Origin: Ruminococcus sp.
GTDB lineage: Bacteria; Bacillota; Clostridia; Oscillospirales; Ruminococcaceae
Length of the DNA stretch: 33,129 bases
Direction of reading: 5' to 3'
Assembly: GCA_021199375.1 (NCBI GenBank)
Contig: JAJQIB010000001.1
Location: 1 to 33,129 of the forward strand
This document shows positions 23,289 through 31,386 of the stretch, in pieces (position 1 is the stretch's first letter; every line of letters begins with the position of its first letter). The position numbers were made by a program, and so were the translations under genes. The notes under the pieces are model-generated. The model was given only the letters and a program-made list of their open reading frames with translations. It ran no database searches and was not told the DNA's origin.

Positions 23289-24023
23289 CTAAATCCATCC
23301 TCCATCAACACGTATAGTTTGACCGCATATATAGCAGCTGCTCTTAGACACCAAAAACTCGCATACCTGAGCCACATCATCCGAGGCTCCCGCACGTGAT
23401 GCAGGAATTGAAGCTATAAGCTCCGCTCGCTCTGCTTCGCTTAAATGCTCATTCATTCTTGTGTCAATGAATCCGGGAGAGATTGCATTTATAAGCACGC
23501 CGCTTGGCGCACATTCTTTAGCCAGTGCTTTTGTAAAGCCAATAAGTCCAGCCTTTGCTGTACTGTATGCAACCTCGCAGGATGCTCCGCACTCGCCCCA
23601 CACGGAGGCAATGTTTATTATTCTACCGCTATGCTCACGCAGCATAGCAGGTAAAACACGTTTTGTCAAAAGCATACTTCCGATAAGATTTGCATTTAAA
23701 ACGCCAACAAGCTCAGCATCTGAAAGGTCTTGAAACAATCCTATGCTTTCAACTCCAGCATTATTTATTAGTACATTTGGTTCGCCTAAAAGATGCACAC
23801 AATCATCATAGGCACTTGAAATGGATTTCTGATCGGTTAAATCAAGATAAATCGCCTGTGACCTCACATTATATTTTTCAGCTATTTCGTTAGCCAGCTC
23901 ATATGCTTTTTCTTTGCCATGAAGATAGGTCACAGCGATGTCAAATCCGGCGGCTGCAAGCCTCAATGCTATTGCCGATCCAATTTCGCCGGAGCCGCCT
24001 GTGATTAGTACTGTTTTGTTCAT
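23289..24023 (-). CDS. SDR-family oxidoreductase (FabG-like)
   Basis: A 244-residue classical short-chain dehydrogenase. The NAD(P) motif is TGGSGEIG (8-15), NNAG is at 87-90, and the catalytic triad has Ser140, Tyr153 and Lys157 (YSTAK). ISPGFIDT and the C-terminal SSCYICGQTIRVDGGW are family-typical. It resembles 3-oxoacyl-ACP reductase, but no fatty-acid genes adjoin, so the substrate is open. The start at 24023 has AGAGG just upstream; extending the frame further would overlap the promoter at 24046-24074. Single-gene unit, convergent with cobD. Confidence 0.9.
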   Translation of the reverse strand: MNKTVLITGGSGEIGSAIALRLAAAGFDIAVTYLHGKEKAYELANEIAEKYNVRSQAIYLDLTDQKSISSAYDDCVHLLGEPNVLINNAGVESIGLFQDLSDAELVGVLNANLIGSMLLTKRVLPAMLREHSGRIINIASVWGECGASCEVAYSTAKAGLIGFTKALAKECAPSGVLINAISPGFIDTRMNEHLSEAERAELIASIPASRAGASDDVAQVCEFLVSKSSCYICGQTIRVDGGWI

Positions 24024-24045
24024 TTTTATCGCCTCTTTAGTTAAT

Positions 24046-24074
24046 AGTATATCACAAACATACAAAAATGTCAA
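24046..24074 (-). promoter_or_regulatory. Sigma-A promoter of the SDR gene
   Basis: Minus-strand TTGACA (24074-24069), 17 bases, TATACT (24051-24046) with extended TGA before the -10. Confidence 0.82.
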
Positions 24075-24126
24075 ACACTCTAACACTAATTTATGCACCC
24101 CCCTTAGCTCCGCACAGCTAGAAAAA

Positions 24127-24145
24127 TTTATCGTTTTTCGATAAA
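24127..24145. repeat. Palindrome TTTATCG-N5-CGATAAA upstream of the DUF2975 promoter
   Basis: A perfect seven-base inverted repeat with a TTTTT centre, seven bases upstream of the -35 box. A regulator, possibly the small HTH protein encoded in the operon, could bind here. Similar arms occur at 8265-8287. Confidence 0.55.
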
Positions 24146-24151
24146 AAACTA

Positions 24152-24180
24152 TTGACAAAAGGAAAATATCGTGGTATACT
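24152..24180 (+). promoter_or_regulatory. Sigma-A promoter of the DUF2975-HTH operon
   Basis: TTGACA (24152-24157), 17 bases, TATACT (24175-24180). Confidence 0.85.
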
Positions 24181-24213
24181 TATATTAATCAAAAAAAGTT
24201 AGGAGAGTTTTTT

Positions 24214-24672
24214 ATGTGGACTAAAACAAAATCGCTCATTCTTTCCCGTATTTTGGCAACTGCTTTTACCGTACTGCTTGTTATGATAACCTTTTTTGTG
24301 CCATTTTTTGCAGTGTGGTATGATGGGGCATCAGAGGGCTATGGACTTATTAGCGGCTCGATTGTGATACCCACCTGCATCATCCTTTATATATGTGACG
24401 CACTTGCCTTTGCCGCTGTCGTAGCACTTCACATTCTGCTTCGCAACATATCGGTTGACCGCATTTTTGATGCGCAAAACACAAAGTGCCTTAGAATAAT
24501 ATCCTGGGCATGCATATTTGCAGGCTTTGCCTTTGTGGTGCTTGGACTTTGGCGAATGATGTGCTTTATTCCCGCATTTTTTGCAATAATGTTCGGACTT
24601 ATTATGCGTGTGCTAAAAAATGTCTTTGAGCAAGCAGTGGAAATAAAGTACGAGAATGACTTTACCGTTTGA
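24214..24672 (+). CDS. DUF2975-like four-helix membrane protein
   Basis: A 152-residue protein with four helices (about 12-34, 47-70, 92-112, 116-134). The loop after helix two (RNISVDRIFDAQNTKCLRII) matches the conserved element of DUF2975 proteins. These are widely paired with a YozG-type HTH protein, exactly as here (HTH start 14 bases downstream). Their role is unknown; a membrane sensor or stress-response module has been suggested by context. GGAG lies just before the ATG. First gene of a four-gene operon. Confidence 0.82.
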   Translation: MWTKTKSLILSRILATAFTVLLVMITFFVPFFAVWYDGASEGYGLISGSIVIPTCIILYICDALAFAAVVALHILLRNISVDRIFDAQNTKCLRIISWACIFAGFAFVVLGLWRMMCFIPAFFAIMFGLIMRVLKNVFEQAVEIKYENDFTV

Positions 24673-24686
24673 GAGGAGCAAAGCAA

Positions 24687-24896
24687 ATGCCTATAATTGT
24701 AAATTTAGATGTGATGATGGCAAGGCGTAAAATTTCCTCAAACGAGCTTGCCGAAAGGGTCGGAATAACAGCCGCCAATTTATCTGTACTAAAGACAGGA
24801 AAGGCAAAGGCAGTGCGATTTTCAACGCTTGATAAAATCTGTCAGGCACTCGACTGTCAGCCTGGAGACATTTTAGAGTGGAAAAATGAAGAATAA
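24687..24896 (+). CDS. Small XRE/YozG-like HTH regulator
   Basis: A 69-residue protein that is nearly all helix-turn-helix: MMARRKISSNELAERVGI (recognition region about 10-27), TAANLSVLKTGKAKAVRFST, LDKICQALDCQPGDILEW. This is the YozG/Cro-type family, DNA-binding without a separate effector domain. The start at 24687 is chosen because GAGAGGAG is eight bases upstream; the frame extends a few codons further up, but they would include the ribosome binding site. It lies between two membrane-protein genes and may regulate their operon, perhaps by the palindrome at 24127-24145. Confidence 0.9.
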   Translation: MPIIVNLDVMMARRKISSNELAERVGITAANLSVLKTGKAKAVRFSTLDKICQALDCQPGDILEWKNEE

Positions 24897-24910
24897 AGGA
24901 GAGAAATGAA

Positions 24911-26428
24911 ATGATTACAGACACAAACAATCCCTATCAAATACAGTGCGTAGGTTTAAAGAAAAAGGAAAAGATAACCTACACCAAAAACGAAATATTA
25001 CTCGCATTTGCAGCATTCCCCATAGCCTTTTGCTTTGTGAAATTTGCATTGTTTGTTAAAATGGGATTTATTACAACGCTTGTTTTTGCACTTATTGGAG
25101 TGTTTGCATTAGTCTTTCTTAAAAAAAGCGGATGTGCGATATTGAAAAGTGATAAAACCATTATGTCACTCTACTTTTTGTTTAGCATAGTTTTTTCAGC
25201 TACTGACAATAGCTTTATAAAGCTTTTAGACTCAGTCTTTTTGGTGATTTTAATTTCACTTCTGATAAACCATCTAAGCTCACAAAATAAAAGCTTCCCA
25301 CGATTTCTTCCATTTGTTTTGTTATCGTCCCTTTTGTCACGTCCCTTTTCAAATCTATCGCACGCTCCTGACGCAGTAAGTGGGGCGGTTAAGAAAACAA
25401 GCATGGGGAAAAATACAGTGTATGTGATAGTAGGACTGCTCGTTACAATTCCTCTTACCTCAGTTGTTGGTGGGCTACTGATTATGGCGGATGAGGGAGT
25501 CGCTAAAATGCTTGGAAATGTTGTAGATTTTATCACTGGTGAAAGCATGATAAGACTTGTCTGTCAGCTTCTTATTTCAATTCCTGTTTGGTGCTATCTT
25601 TTCGGTATGCTTTTTGGCGCAGTTCATCGCAGTGAAGACGAGCCAAGCGACAGCAATTATCAAAAAAAGCTTGGCAGCTACAAAAGTGTAGAAAACGTAA
25701 TAATTTATGCCGCTACTACTCCTGTATGTGTGCTTTACTTGCTGTTTTTTATCTCACAAGCGAGCTACCTACTATCGGCATTTTTAGGCAAGCTGCCCGA
25801 TGGCTACAGCTTTTCGGAGTACGCAAGACGTGGATTTTTCGAGCTTTTAGCAATATGCGTAATTAACCTTGCGATTCTTATTGTAATAAATCTGACAGCT
25901 AAAAGAAGCGGTGATCAAAAGCCACTCATGCTCAAAATATACTCCATTGCCATATACTTTTTTACACTTGTGATAATAGCATCCTCACTTAGCAAAATGG
26001 TTATGTATGTTTCCGTTTATGGCTTTACTCAGCTTAGAGTTTACACAGCTTGGTTTATGATACTATGTGCTGTTATTGTAATTCTGACGATAATAAAACA
26101 GCTTGCCCCACGCTTTAGCTTATCAAAATGGGTGAGTGTAGGCTTTGTAATAATGTTTGCTCTTCTCGCCTTTGGCAAGCCTGATTATGTAATTGCTCGC
26201 TGTAATGAGCAGCTAAAGCAAAGCGGAGTGCTTGAATATTATGACTCAAGCTATGTCTATACACTTTCAGATGATGCTATTGAAGGATATCTTGATGCAG
26301 GTGGCGAAAGAGATGAGAGGTTTAACCACTATATGCAGAATACAAAAATCAGATATGATGATAATATTTATGAGCTGTTTAATCTGTCAGCAATAAGAGT
26401 TGCGATTCAAACTGGTTATTTTGATTGA
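24911..26428 (+). CDS. DUF4153/DUF4173-like polytopic membrane protein
   Basis: A 505-residue protein with roughly eleven to twelve hydrophobic helices and a short soluble C-terminus. The end (YDDNIYELFNLSAIRVA) and the helix pattern resemble the DUF4153/DUF4173 families, whose function is unknown. Residues 225-260 form a loop rich in charged residues. It begins 14 bases after the HTH stop with GGAG upstream, so it is cotranscribed. I am confident that it is a gene and a membrane protein, less so of the family. Confidence 0.75.
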   Translation: MITDTNNPYQIQCVGLKKKEKITYTKNEILLAFAAFPIAFCFVKFALFVKMGFITTLVFALIGVFALVFLKKSGCAILKSDKTIMSLYFLFSIVFSATDNSFIKLLDSVFLVILISLLINHLSSQNKSFPRFLPFVLLSSLLSRPFSNLSHAPDAVSGAVKKTSMGKNTVYVIVGLLVTIPLTSVVGGLLIMADEGVAKMLGNVVDFITGESMIRLVCQLLISIPVWCYLFGMLFGAVHRSEDEPSDSNYQKKLGSYKSVENVIIYAATTPVCVLYLLFFISQASYLLSAFLGKLPDGYSFSEYARRGFFELLAICVINLAILIVINLTAKRSGDQKPLMLKIYSIAIYFFTLVIIASSLSKMVMYVSVYGFTQLRVYTAWFMILCAVIVILTIIKQLAPRFSLSKWVSVGFVIMFALLAFGKPDYVIARCNEQLKQSGVLEYYDSSYVYTLSDDAIEGYLDAGGERDERFNHYMQNTKIRYDDNIYELFNLSAIRVAIQTGYFD

Positions 26429-26452
26429 TATTAAAGGAAAGGGAATGAGAAA

Positions 26453-26875
26453 ATGATTTACACACACAAGGTACAGTATTACGAAACGGATAAGATGGGA
26501 ATTGTACATCATTCAAATTATGTCCGCTGGATGGAGGAGGCAAGAGTTGCGTTTTTAGAATATATCGGCGCTTCGTTTGTTAGCTTAGAGGATATGGGAA
26601 TTGTTAGCCCTGTACTCACCATTGATTGTAGGTTTGTTGATATGACACGCTTTGGCGACAGCGTTGACATCATACCAAAAATAGAAGAATTTAAAGGAGT
26701 AAAGCTGCTCGTCGAGTACGAGATGAGAAACTCAAAAACCGGAGAGATATGCTTTAAAGCACATAGCGCTCACTGCTTTATGCAGGACGGCAAGGTCATC
26801 AATATGAGAAAAAAATATCCCGAAATTTATGCGAAATTTTCGGAGGAAATGGAAAAGGGCAAAATAAATCTGTAA
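26453..26875 (+). CDS. Acyl-CoA thioesterase, hotdog fold (YbgC/4HBT family)
   Basis: A 140-residue hotdog protein. ETDKMGIVHHSNYVRW near residues 11-26 carries the catalytic Asp and the HxxY pattern of 4-hydroxybenzoyl-CoA thioesterase-like enzymes, followed by MEEARVAFLE. The rest (VSPVLTIDCRFVDMTRFGD, SKTGEICFKAHSAHCFM) fits YbgC/FadM. It hydrolyses acyl-CoA or acyl-ACP in the cytoplasm; chain length is unknown. It is 24 bases after the previous gene with GGAAAGGG upstream, last in the operon. A new promoter follows at 26891. Confidence 0.92.
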   Translation: MIYTHKVQYYETDKMGIVHHSNYVRWMEEARVAFLEYIGASFVSLEDMGIVSPVLTIDCRFVDMTRFGDSVDIIPKIEEFKGVKLLVEYEMRNSKTGEICFKAHSAHCFMQDGKVINMRKKYPEIYAKFSEEMEKGKINL

Positions 26876-26890
26876 AATTTCTATAAACTG

Positions 26891-26919
26891 TTGACAAACG
26901 TTCATTTTTGCTGTATTAT
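26891..26919 (+). promoter_or_regulatory. Sigma-A promoter of the zinc-ribbon membrane protein
   Basis: TTGACA (26891-26896), 17 bases, TATTAT (26914-26919). The leader has a small hairpin, GGTTGT and ACAACC around 26929-26949. Confidence 0.8.
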
Positions 26920-26973
26920 TATAATAGATGGTTGTACGGGTACACAACCAATTATAAATATGGAGGAAATATT

Positions 26974-27765
26974 ATGTCGAAATTTTGTAATTCATGCGGA
27001 GCTCAGCTTGAGGATGACGCAGTATTTTGCACTAATTGCGGTGCCACTCAGCAGAATGTAGGTCAGCCTAATCCTGGTAATCAGTATCAGCAGCAGGGCA
27101 ATCAAGCGGGCTTTACACAGGCAGCAGGAAATGCTGCACAAAGCGTTGCAGGAGCGGTTAAGCAGACATTTGATGGCGTAACTGTAGACTCGGTTATAGG
27201 TGCTATGAACCCTAACGAGATTAAAAACGTTGGAAAGACCAAAAACAAGAACACCATCATCGGACTTTGTGCCATTGCCGCAGTTATCATCATTGTGGTA
27301 ATTATTCTTTGTATAATCTTTGGCGGAAAGTCATACGAAAAGCCAATTGACAATCTTTGCAAGGCTATCGAAAAGACTGATGGCTCTGCTATGGCAGATG
27401 CACTTCCCGACTACATAAATGATTCAGTTGAAGATTATATGGATTCTGAGTATGACAGCGTTGAAGAATACTATGAAGAAATGCTCTATGATATACTCGA
27501 CGAATACGAGGATGAGTATGGCAAGAACATAAAGATAAAGTATGACGTTATCAAAAAGAAGGAAATCAAAGAGTCAGATCTCGAGGATAAGGAGGATGAA
27601 ATTTCCGAGTACTACGATGAGGATGTCAAGGTATCTAAGGGCTATGAGCTAAAGGTTGAAATGACTATTAAGGGCAAAGACGATGACGATACCGATACAA
27701 GCTGGATTAGCGTCTACAAGATTGACGGAAAATGGGTTCTTGAAGGAATGAGCGCATTGTACTAA
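26974..27765 (+). CDS. Zinc-ribbon membrane protein with acidic extracellular domain
   Basis: A 263-residue protein. An N-terminal zinc ribbon (Cys5, Cys8, Cys19, Cys22; FCNSCG and FCTNCG) is followed by a Gln/Asn/Gly-rich low-complexity segment (about 25-48), a single membrane helix (about 89-114), then an acidic Tyr/Asp/Glu-rich domain ending in a DUF4878/SnoaL-like fold pattern (YKIDGKWVLEGM). The ribbon is cytoplasmic and the C-domain outside. Such proteins are common and uncharacterised in Clostridia. The start at 26974 has GGAGG seven bases upstream. Single-gene unit. Confidence 0.85.
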   Translation: MSKFCNSCGAQLEDDAVFCTNCGATQQNVGQPNPGNQYQQQGNQAGFTQAAGNAAQSVAGAVKQTFDGVTVDSVIGAMNPNEIKNVGKTKNKNTIIGLCAIAAVIIIVVIILCIIFGGKSYEKPIDNLCKAIEKTDGSAMADALPDYINDSVEDYMDSEYDSVEEYYEEMLYDILDEYEDEYGKNIKIKYDVIKKKEIKESDLEDKEDEISEYYDEDVKVSKGYELKVEMTIKGKDDDDTDTSWISVYKIDGKWVLEGMSALY

Positions 27766-27785
27766 TTGCATAAGCAAAAGCTAAA

Positions 27786-27824
27786 AATCCCCTTGCTTTT
27801 TTAGAGCAAGGGGATTGTTTTTTT
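27786..27824. terminator. Terminator between the zinc-ribbon gene and proA
   Basis: AATCCCCTTGC (27786-27796) pairs perfectly with GCAAGGGGATT (27806-27816), followed by GTTTTTTT on the plus strand and TTTTTAG on the minus strand. Serves both convergent genes. Confidence 0.9.
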
Positions 27825-27831
27825 ATGTTCT

Positions 27832-29082
27832 TTACTCACGTATCTGTCCATTGCCGTTTATCAGCCACTTTTCGGTGGTGAGAGCGGTAAGTCCCATAGG
27901 ACCTCTTGCGTGAAGCTTTTGTGTAGAGATTCCGATTTCTGCACCAAGTCCAAACTCATCTCCGTCGGTGAAGCGTGTAGAACAGTTTACATAAACCGCT
28001 GCTGAATCAACACGCTTTTGGAACTGCTCGGCAGAGAAAAGACTCTCAGTGACTATACATTCACTGTGACCGGTTGAATAACGATTTATATGCTCAATTG
28101 CTTCGCCCAAGCTATCTACGACCTTTATAGAGATTATGTAGTCAAGAAACTCAGTAGCATAATCACCCTCAGTTGCAAGTGCAATATCCATTCCCAAAAT
28201 CATCTTCGTGATTTCACAGCCACGAATCTCGACGTTATGCTTATCGAGCTGCTGCTTTAAGCGGGGAAGAAAAGCCTCAGCAGCATCACGGTGAACAAGG
28301 CAGCTCTCAACTGCATTGCAAACGCTCGGACGCTGCGTTTTTCCATTATCCACAATGTTTACAGCCATATCAATATCAGCACTTGCATCTACATATACAT
28401 GGCAATTTCCCGTACCCGTTTCAATTACAGGAACAGTAGCATTCTTAACAACTGTTTGAATTAATCTCGCTCCTCCTCTGGGAATTAGCACATCAATAAA
28501 CCCATTAGCCTGCATCATTTCAAGTGCGATACCGTGGTCGGTATCCTCAACAAGCTGTACTATGTCTTCAGGAAATCCTGCTACTCTAACCGCCTGGCGC
28601 ATAAGCTTAACCAAACACATATTCGAGTTAATAGCTTCTTTTCCGCCACGCAAAATTACCGCATTTCCGCTCTTTATACAAAGAGCAGCTGCATCAACGG
28701 TGACATTTGGACGAGATTCATATATTATTCCAATTACACCCATCGGCACACGTACACGTGTAATCTTCATGCCATTTGGTCTTACCTCGCCGCCCATGAT
28801 TTGTCCTACCGGGTCTGAAAGTGCGCATAGCTTTTCGCAAGCTGCCGCCATGCCCTCAATGCGCTTATCGTCAAGACGCAATCTATCCTGCATAACCTCG
28901 CTCATGCCTCTAGCCGCCGCTGCCTTTAAATCAATCTCATTAGCTGACTTTATAGATGCTGAGTTATGACGCAAAATATGCGCAATCTCAAGCAGTGCAT
29001 CATTCTTTTGTAGTGCAGATGCATTTGCAATTTCACTTGTCGACGCCCTCGCCTTGACGCCTAGATTTTCAATGTAGTTCAT
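27832..29082 (-). CDS. proA: Gamma-glutamyl phosphate reductase
   Basis: A 416-residue aldehyde-dehydrogenase-fold enzyme that reduces gamma-glutamyl phosphate to glutamate 5-semialdehyde with NADPH, the second step of proline synthesis. Family segments are VPMGVIGIIYESRPNVTVDA, SGNAVILRGGKEA, ETGTGNCHVYVD and the catalytic Cys in QRPSVCNAVES. Full length. The ATG at 29082 has TAGGAGGT seven bases upstream. It follows proB by 14 bases; the last gene of the operon. Confidence 0.97.
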   Translation of the reverse strand: MNYIENLGVKARASTSEIANASALQKNDALLEIAHILRHNSASIKSANEIDLKAAAARGMSEVMQDRLRLDDKRIEGMAAACEKLCALSDPVGQIMGGEVRPNGMKITRVRVPMGVIGIIYESRPNVTVDAAALCIKSGNAVILRGGKEAINSNMCLVKLMRQAVRVAGFPEDIVQLVEDTDHGIALEMMQANGFIDVLIPRGGARLIQTVVKNATVPVIETGTGNCHVYVDASADIDMAVNIVDNGKTQRPSVCNAVESCLVHRDAAEAFLPRLKQQLDKHNVEIRGCEITKMILGMDIALATEGDYATEFLDYIISIKVVDSLGEAIEHINRYSTGHSECIVTESLFSAEQFQKRVDSAAVYVNCSTRFTDGDEFGLGAEIGISTQKLHARGPMGLTALTTEKWLINGNGQIRE

Positions 29083-29096
29083 GTGATTACCTCCTA

Positions 29097-29885
29097 TCAC
29101 CTAGCCCTAAATCTAGTGCCTACCGGCACACCATCAAAGATTTTATATAGATTTTCAGGCTCACGCCCATTCACAATAACCATATCAAAGCCACTGCTCA
29201 TGGCAATCTCTGCCGCATTTAGCTTTGTCACCATTCCGCCAGTGCCTAGCTTTGTTCCAGCTCCGCCTGCAAGTGCTTTAATCTCGTCGGTGATCTCTGT
29301 AACCTCCGGAATAAGTCGTGCATCCTTGTTTTCATGCGGGTCCTTGTCATAAAGTCCGTCAATGTCCGACATAATAATTAGCATGTCTGCCTTTGCAATT
29401 TGAGCTACACATGCCGCAAGCGAATCGTTTTCGCCGACCTCAAGCTCCAGCTCGTCAATCGCCACCGTGTCGTTTTCGTTTACTATCGGGATCACGCCCT
29501 TTGAGATAACGCATTCCAGTGCATTCTCAACATTCTTGCGTCTATCCTCGATAAGCATATACTTAGTAAGCAAAAACTGAGCCACAGTAAGCGAGTACTC
29601 GGAAAATTGCTTGTCATACATATACATAAGCTCACATTGCCCGACCGAGGCACAGGCTTGCTTGCTAGGAGTATCCTTAGGCTTTTCACGAAGTCCTAGC
29701 TTTGCCATTCCAAGTCCTAGCGCTCCGCTCGATACAATAATCACCTCATGTCCTGCATTTTGTATATCAGCAAGCACCTTAACAAGCTTCTCTACACGTC
29801 TTATATTTAGCCTTCCCGTCTTATGTGTAAGCGTAGACGTTCCAAGCTTTACCACCACCCGGATTTTTTGTCCGTTTTCAGCCAT
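29097..29885 (-). CDS. proB: Glutamate 5-kinase (without PUA domain)
   Basis: A 262-residue kinase that phosphorylates glutamate as the first step of proline synthesis. Amino-acid-kinase motifs are VKLGTSTLTH (12-21), VSSGALGLGMAKLGL, PIVNENDTVAIDE, GENDSLAA, SDIDGLYDKDP and GTGGMVTKLNAA. The C-terminal PUA domain of E. coli ProB (367 residues) is absent, as in many Firmicutes, so feedback control may differ. GGAG lies seven bases before the ATG. It is 14 bases after the D-2-hydroxyacid dehydrogenase and 14 before proA. Confidence 0.96.
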   Translation of the reverse strand: MAENGQKIRVVVKLGTSTLTHKTGRLNIRRVEKLVKVLADIQNAGHEVIIVSSGALGLGMAKLGLREKPKDTPSKQACASVGQCELMYMYDKQFSEYSLTVAQFLLTKYMLIEDRRKNVENALECVISKGVIPIVNENDTVAIDELELEVGENDSLAACVAQIAKADMLIIMSDIDGLYDKDPHENKDARLIPEVTEITDEIKALAGGAGTKLGTGGMVTKLNAAEIAMSSGFDMVIVNGREPENLYKIFDGVPVGTRFRAR

Positions 29886-29899
29886 TTACTTCACTCCAG

Positions 29900-30859
29900 T
29901 CAATTTACTACATTTCGAGGATTTCCCTCAATCCAGCAGCGCAAATTTTGTGCCACCTCTCTCAATAAACGCTCACGGGTTTCAATCGGAGCCCATGCAA
30001 CGTGCGGAGTAATCCTACAATTTTTAGCACCAAAAAGCTTGCAATCGGATCTCATTGGTTCATATGTAAGCACATCAAGACATGCTCCTGCAATTCTCTC
30101 ATTATTAAGCGCATCTGCTAAAGCAGACTCGTCAATTAAGCCCCCTCTTGCAGTGTTTACAAGCAGTGCATTAGGCTTCATGTATGACAAGGTATGAGCG
30201 TTTATCATGCACTGATTTTCAGATGTAAGCGGACAGTGTAGCGACACTACATCCGAGCACTTAAGCAGCTGCTCAAGTGTGCAGACTTCAGTTTTGTCGT
30301 TAACCTTAGAGGGAGTGCGAGTATGCGTTATTACATTCATATCAAAAGCACGTGCTATTTGAGCCACCTTGCGTCCAATATCGCCGTATCCTACAATTCC
30401 AAGGGTAAGTCCCGCAATTTCATTTGTTGGTATATAAAAATACGAAAACAGCTTGTAGTCAATCCAATCGCCATTTGCAACTGTATCAGAGTACCTTGCT
30501 GCCTTGTTAAAAAAGTCCAATATAAATGCAAAGGTGTGCTGCGCAACGGCATTTGTTGAGTATGATGGCACATTACATACAACTGCCCCTCTTTTGCCTG
30601 CCGCCAAAGTGTCAACATTGTTGTATCCTGTGGCGAAAAGTCCGACATACCTTAAGCTTTTGCATCTTGAAAAAACATCCTCAGTGATGGCACATTTATT
30701 ACATATAACCGCATCTGCATCGCCTATTACATCCGCTATATCCTCATCTCTCGTATAGCCATATACACGGGTGTCGCCAAGTGCGCAAATATCATCAAGA
30801 GAAACATCTCCATGAGTAACCGTTTCTGAATCGAGTATAACTATTTTTATTTTACTCAT
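29900..30859 (-). CDS. D-2-hydroxyacid dehydrogenase (glycerate/hydroxypyruvate-type)
   Basis: A 319-residue NAD-dependent dehydrogenase of the 2-hydroxyacid family. GIVGYGDIG (about 153-161) is the dinucleotide-binding loop, followed by the catalytic Arg in VNTARGG and the His in TPHVAWAP; the Glu lies in LTYEPM. Best fit is the HprA group (hydroxypyruvate to D-glycerate), though lactate or other 2-oxoacid reduction is possible. The gene overlaps the upstream gene by four bases (ATGA) and runs into proB, so it is tied to proline synthesis by expression, not by known pathway. Confidence 0.92.
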   Translation of the reverse strand: MSKIKIVILDSETVTHGDVSLDDICALGDTRVYGYTRDEDIADVIGDADAVICNKCAITEDVFSRCKSLRYVGLFATGYNNVDTLAAGKRGAVVCNVPSYSTNAVAQHTFAFILDFFNKAARYSDTVANGDWIDYKLFSYFYIPTNEIAGLTLGIVGYGDIGRKVAQIARAFDMNVITHTRTPSKVNDKTEVCTLEQLLKCSDVVSLHCPLTSENQCMINAHTLSYMKPNALLVNTARGGLIDESALADALNNERIAGACLDVLTYEPMRSDCKLFGAKNCRITPHVAWAPIETRERLLREVAQNLRCWIEGNPRNVVN

Positions 30860-31275
30860 TCGTCCTTATCCTCAAAAGCGTTATCAACGAGATGTCTATC
30901 CTGCCTTTGTGCTTTTCTGTTAGCGTCACGCTGTCGCCTATTTTCTTCGTCAAGCTGCTCATTAACCGAAGCGAGCGCTGCTTTGCGCTTTTTTGCAAAC
31001 ATAATATAGAAAATCAACGCACAAATAAGCAGTGCAATTTCAATAAATCCCAGTATGGTAACTGAATGAGCAGTCTGACATAGTGAGGTCTGTGTTGCAA
31101 AGGTGAGATCTATCGCTGCCATTATGAACAAATAGTGCCACGATCCACGACGATAAAACTGCACAAGATAAAGTATAGTCGCCAATATACAGAAAATAAA
31201 ATGCGTCTTTAGTGATAACGGAGTATACACATTCTGCATTCCCTGTTCAGCGGTTGATGAAAATATTTCAAGCAT
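30856..31275 (-). CDS. Small membrane protein with charged coiled-coil tail
   Basis: A 139-residue protein with three hydrophobic helices (about 24-42, 47-66 and 74-95) followed by a Lys/Arg/Glu/Gln/Asp-rich tail (97-139) likely to be helical and cytoplasmic. No family recognised. The ATG at 31275 has AAGGA just upstream; an earlier TTG lacks a site. First gene of the proBA operon, with a consensus promoter at 31317-31345. Confidence 0.82.
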   Translation of the reverse strand: MLEIFSSTAEQGMQNVYTPLSLKTHFIFCILATILYLVQFYRRGSWHYLFIMAAIDLTFATQTSLCQTAHSVTILGFIEIALLICALIFYIMFAKKRKAALASVNEQLDEENRRQRDANRKAQRQDRHLVDNAFEDKDE

Positions 31276-31316
31276 TGTTATCCTTCTTTCGCTCAATAAA
31301 AAATTGCTACATAGAT

Positions 31317-31345
31317 ATTATAGCACTTATTTAAACGGATTGCAA
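31317..31345 (-). promoter_or_regulatory. Sigma-A promoter of the proBA operon
   Basis: Minus-strand TTGCAA (31345-31340), 17 bases, TATAAT (31322-31317). Confidence 0.8.
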
Positions 31346-31386
31346 GGGGTTGAATAAAAAAACCGGAGAGCGAAGGCTTGAGACTT

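Noticed and set aside
24098-24103. Six-C run in the SDR/DUF2975 intergenic region as a second phase switch
   Set aside because: It is short and lies outside both promoters (upstream of both -35 boxes), so slippage would not alter spacer length.
24024-24158. N-terminal extension of the SDR protein
   Set aside because: It would span the promoter at 24046-24074 and add 45 residues with no counterpart in the SDR fold. AGAGG precedes the ATG at 24023.
26929-26949. Small hairpin (GGTTGT/ACAACC) in the leader of the zinc-ribbon gene as a riboswitch
   Set aside because: Only six pairs, no conserved core, no terminator before the gene; likely incidental.
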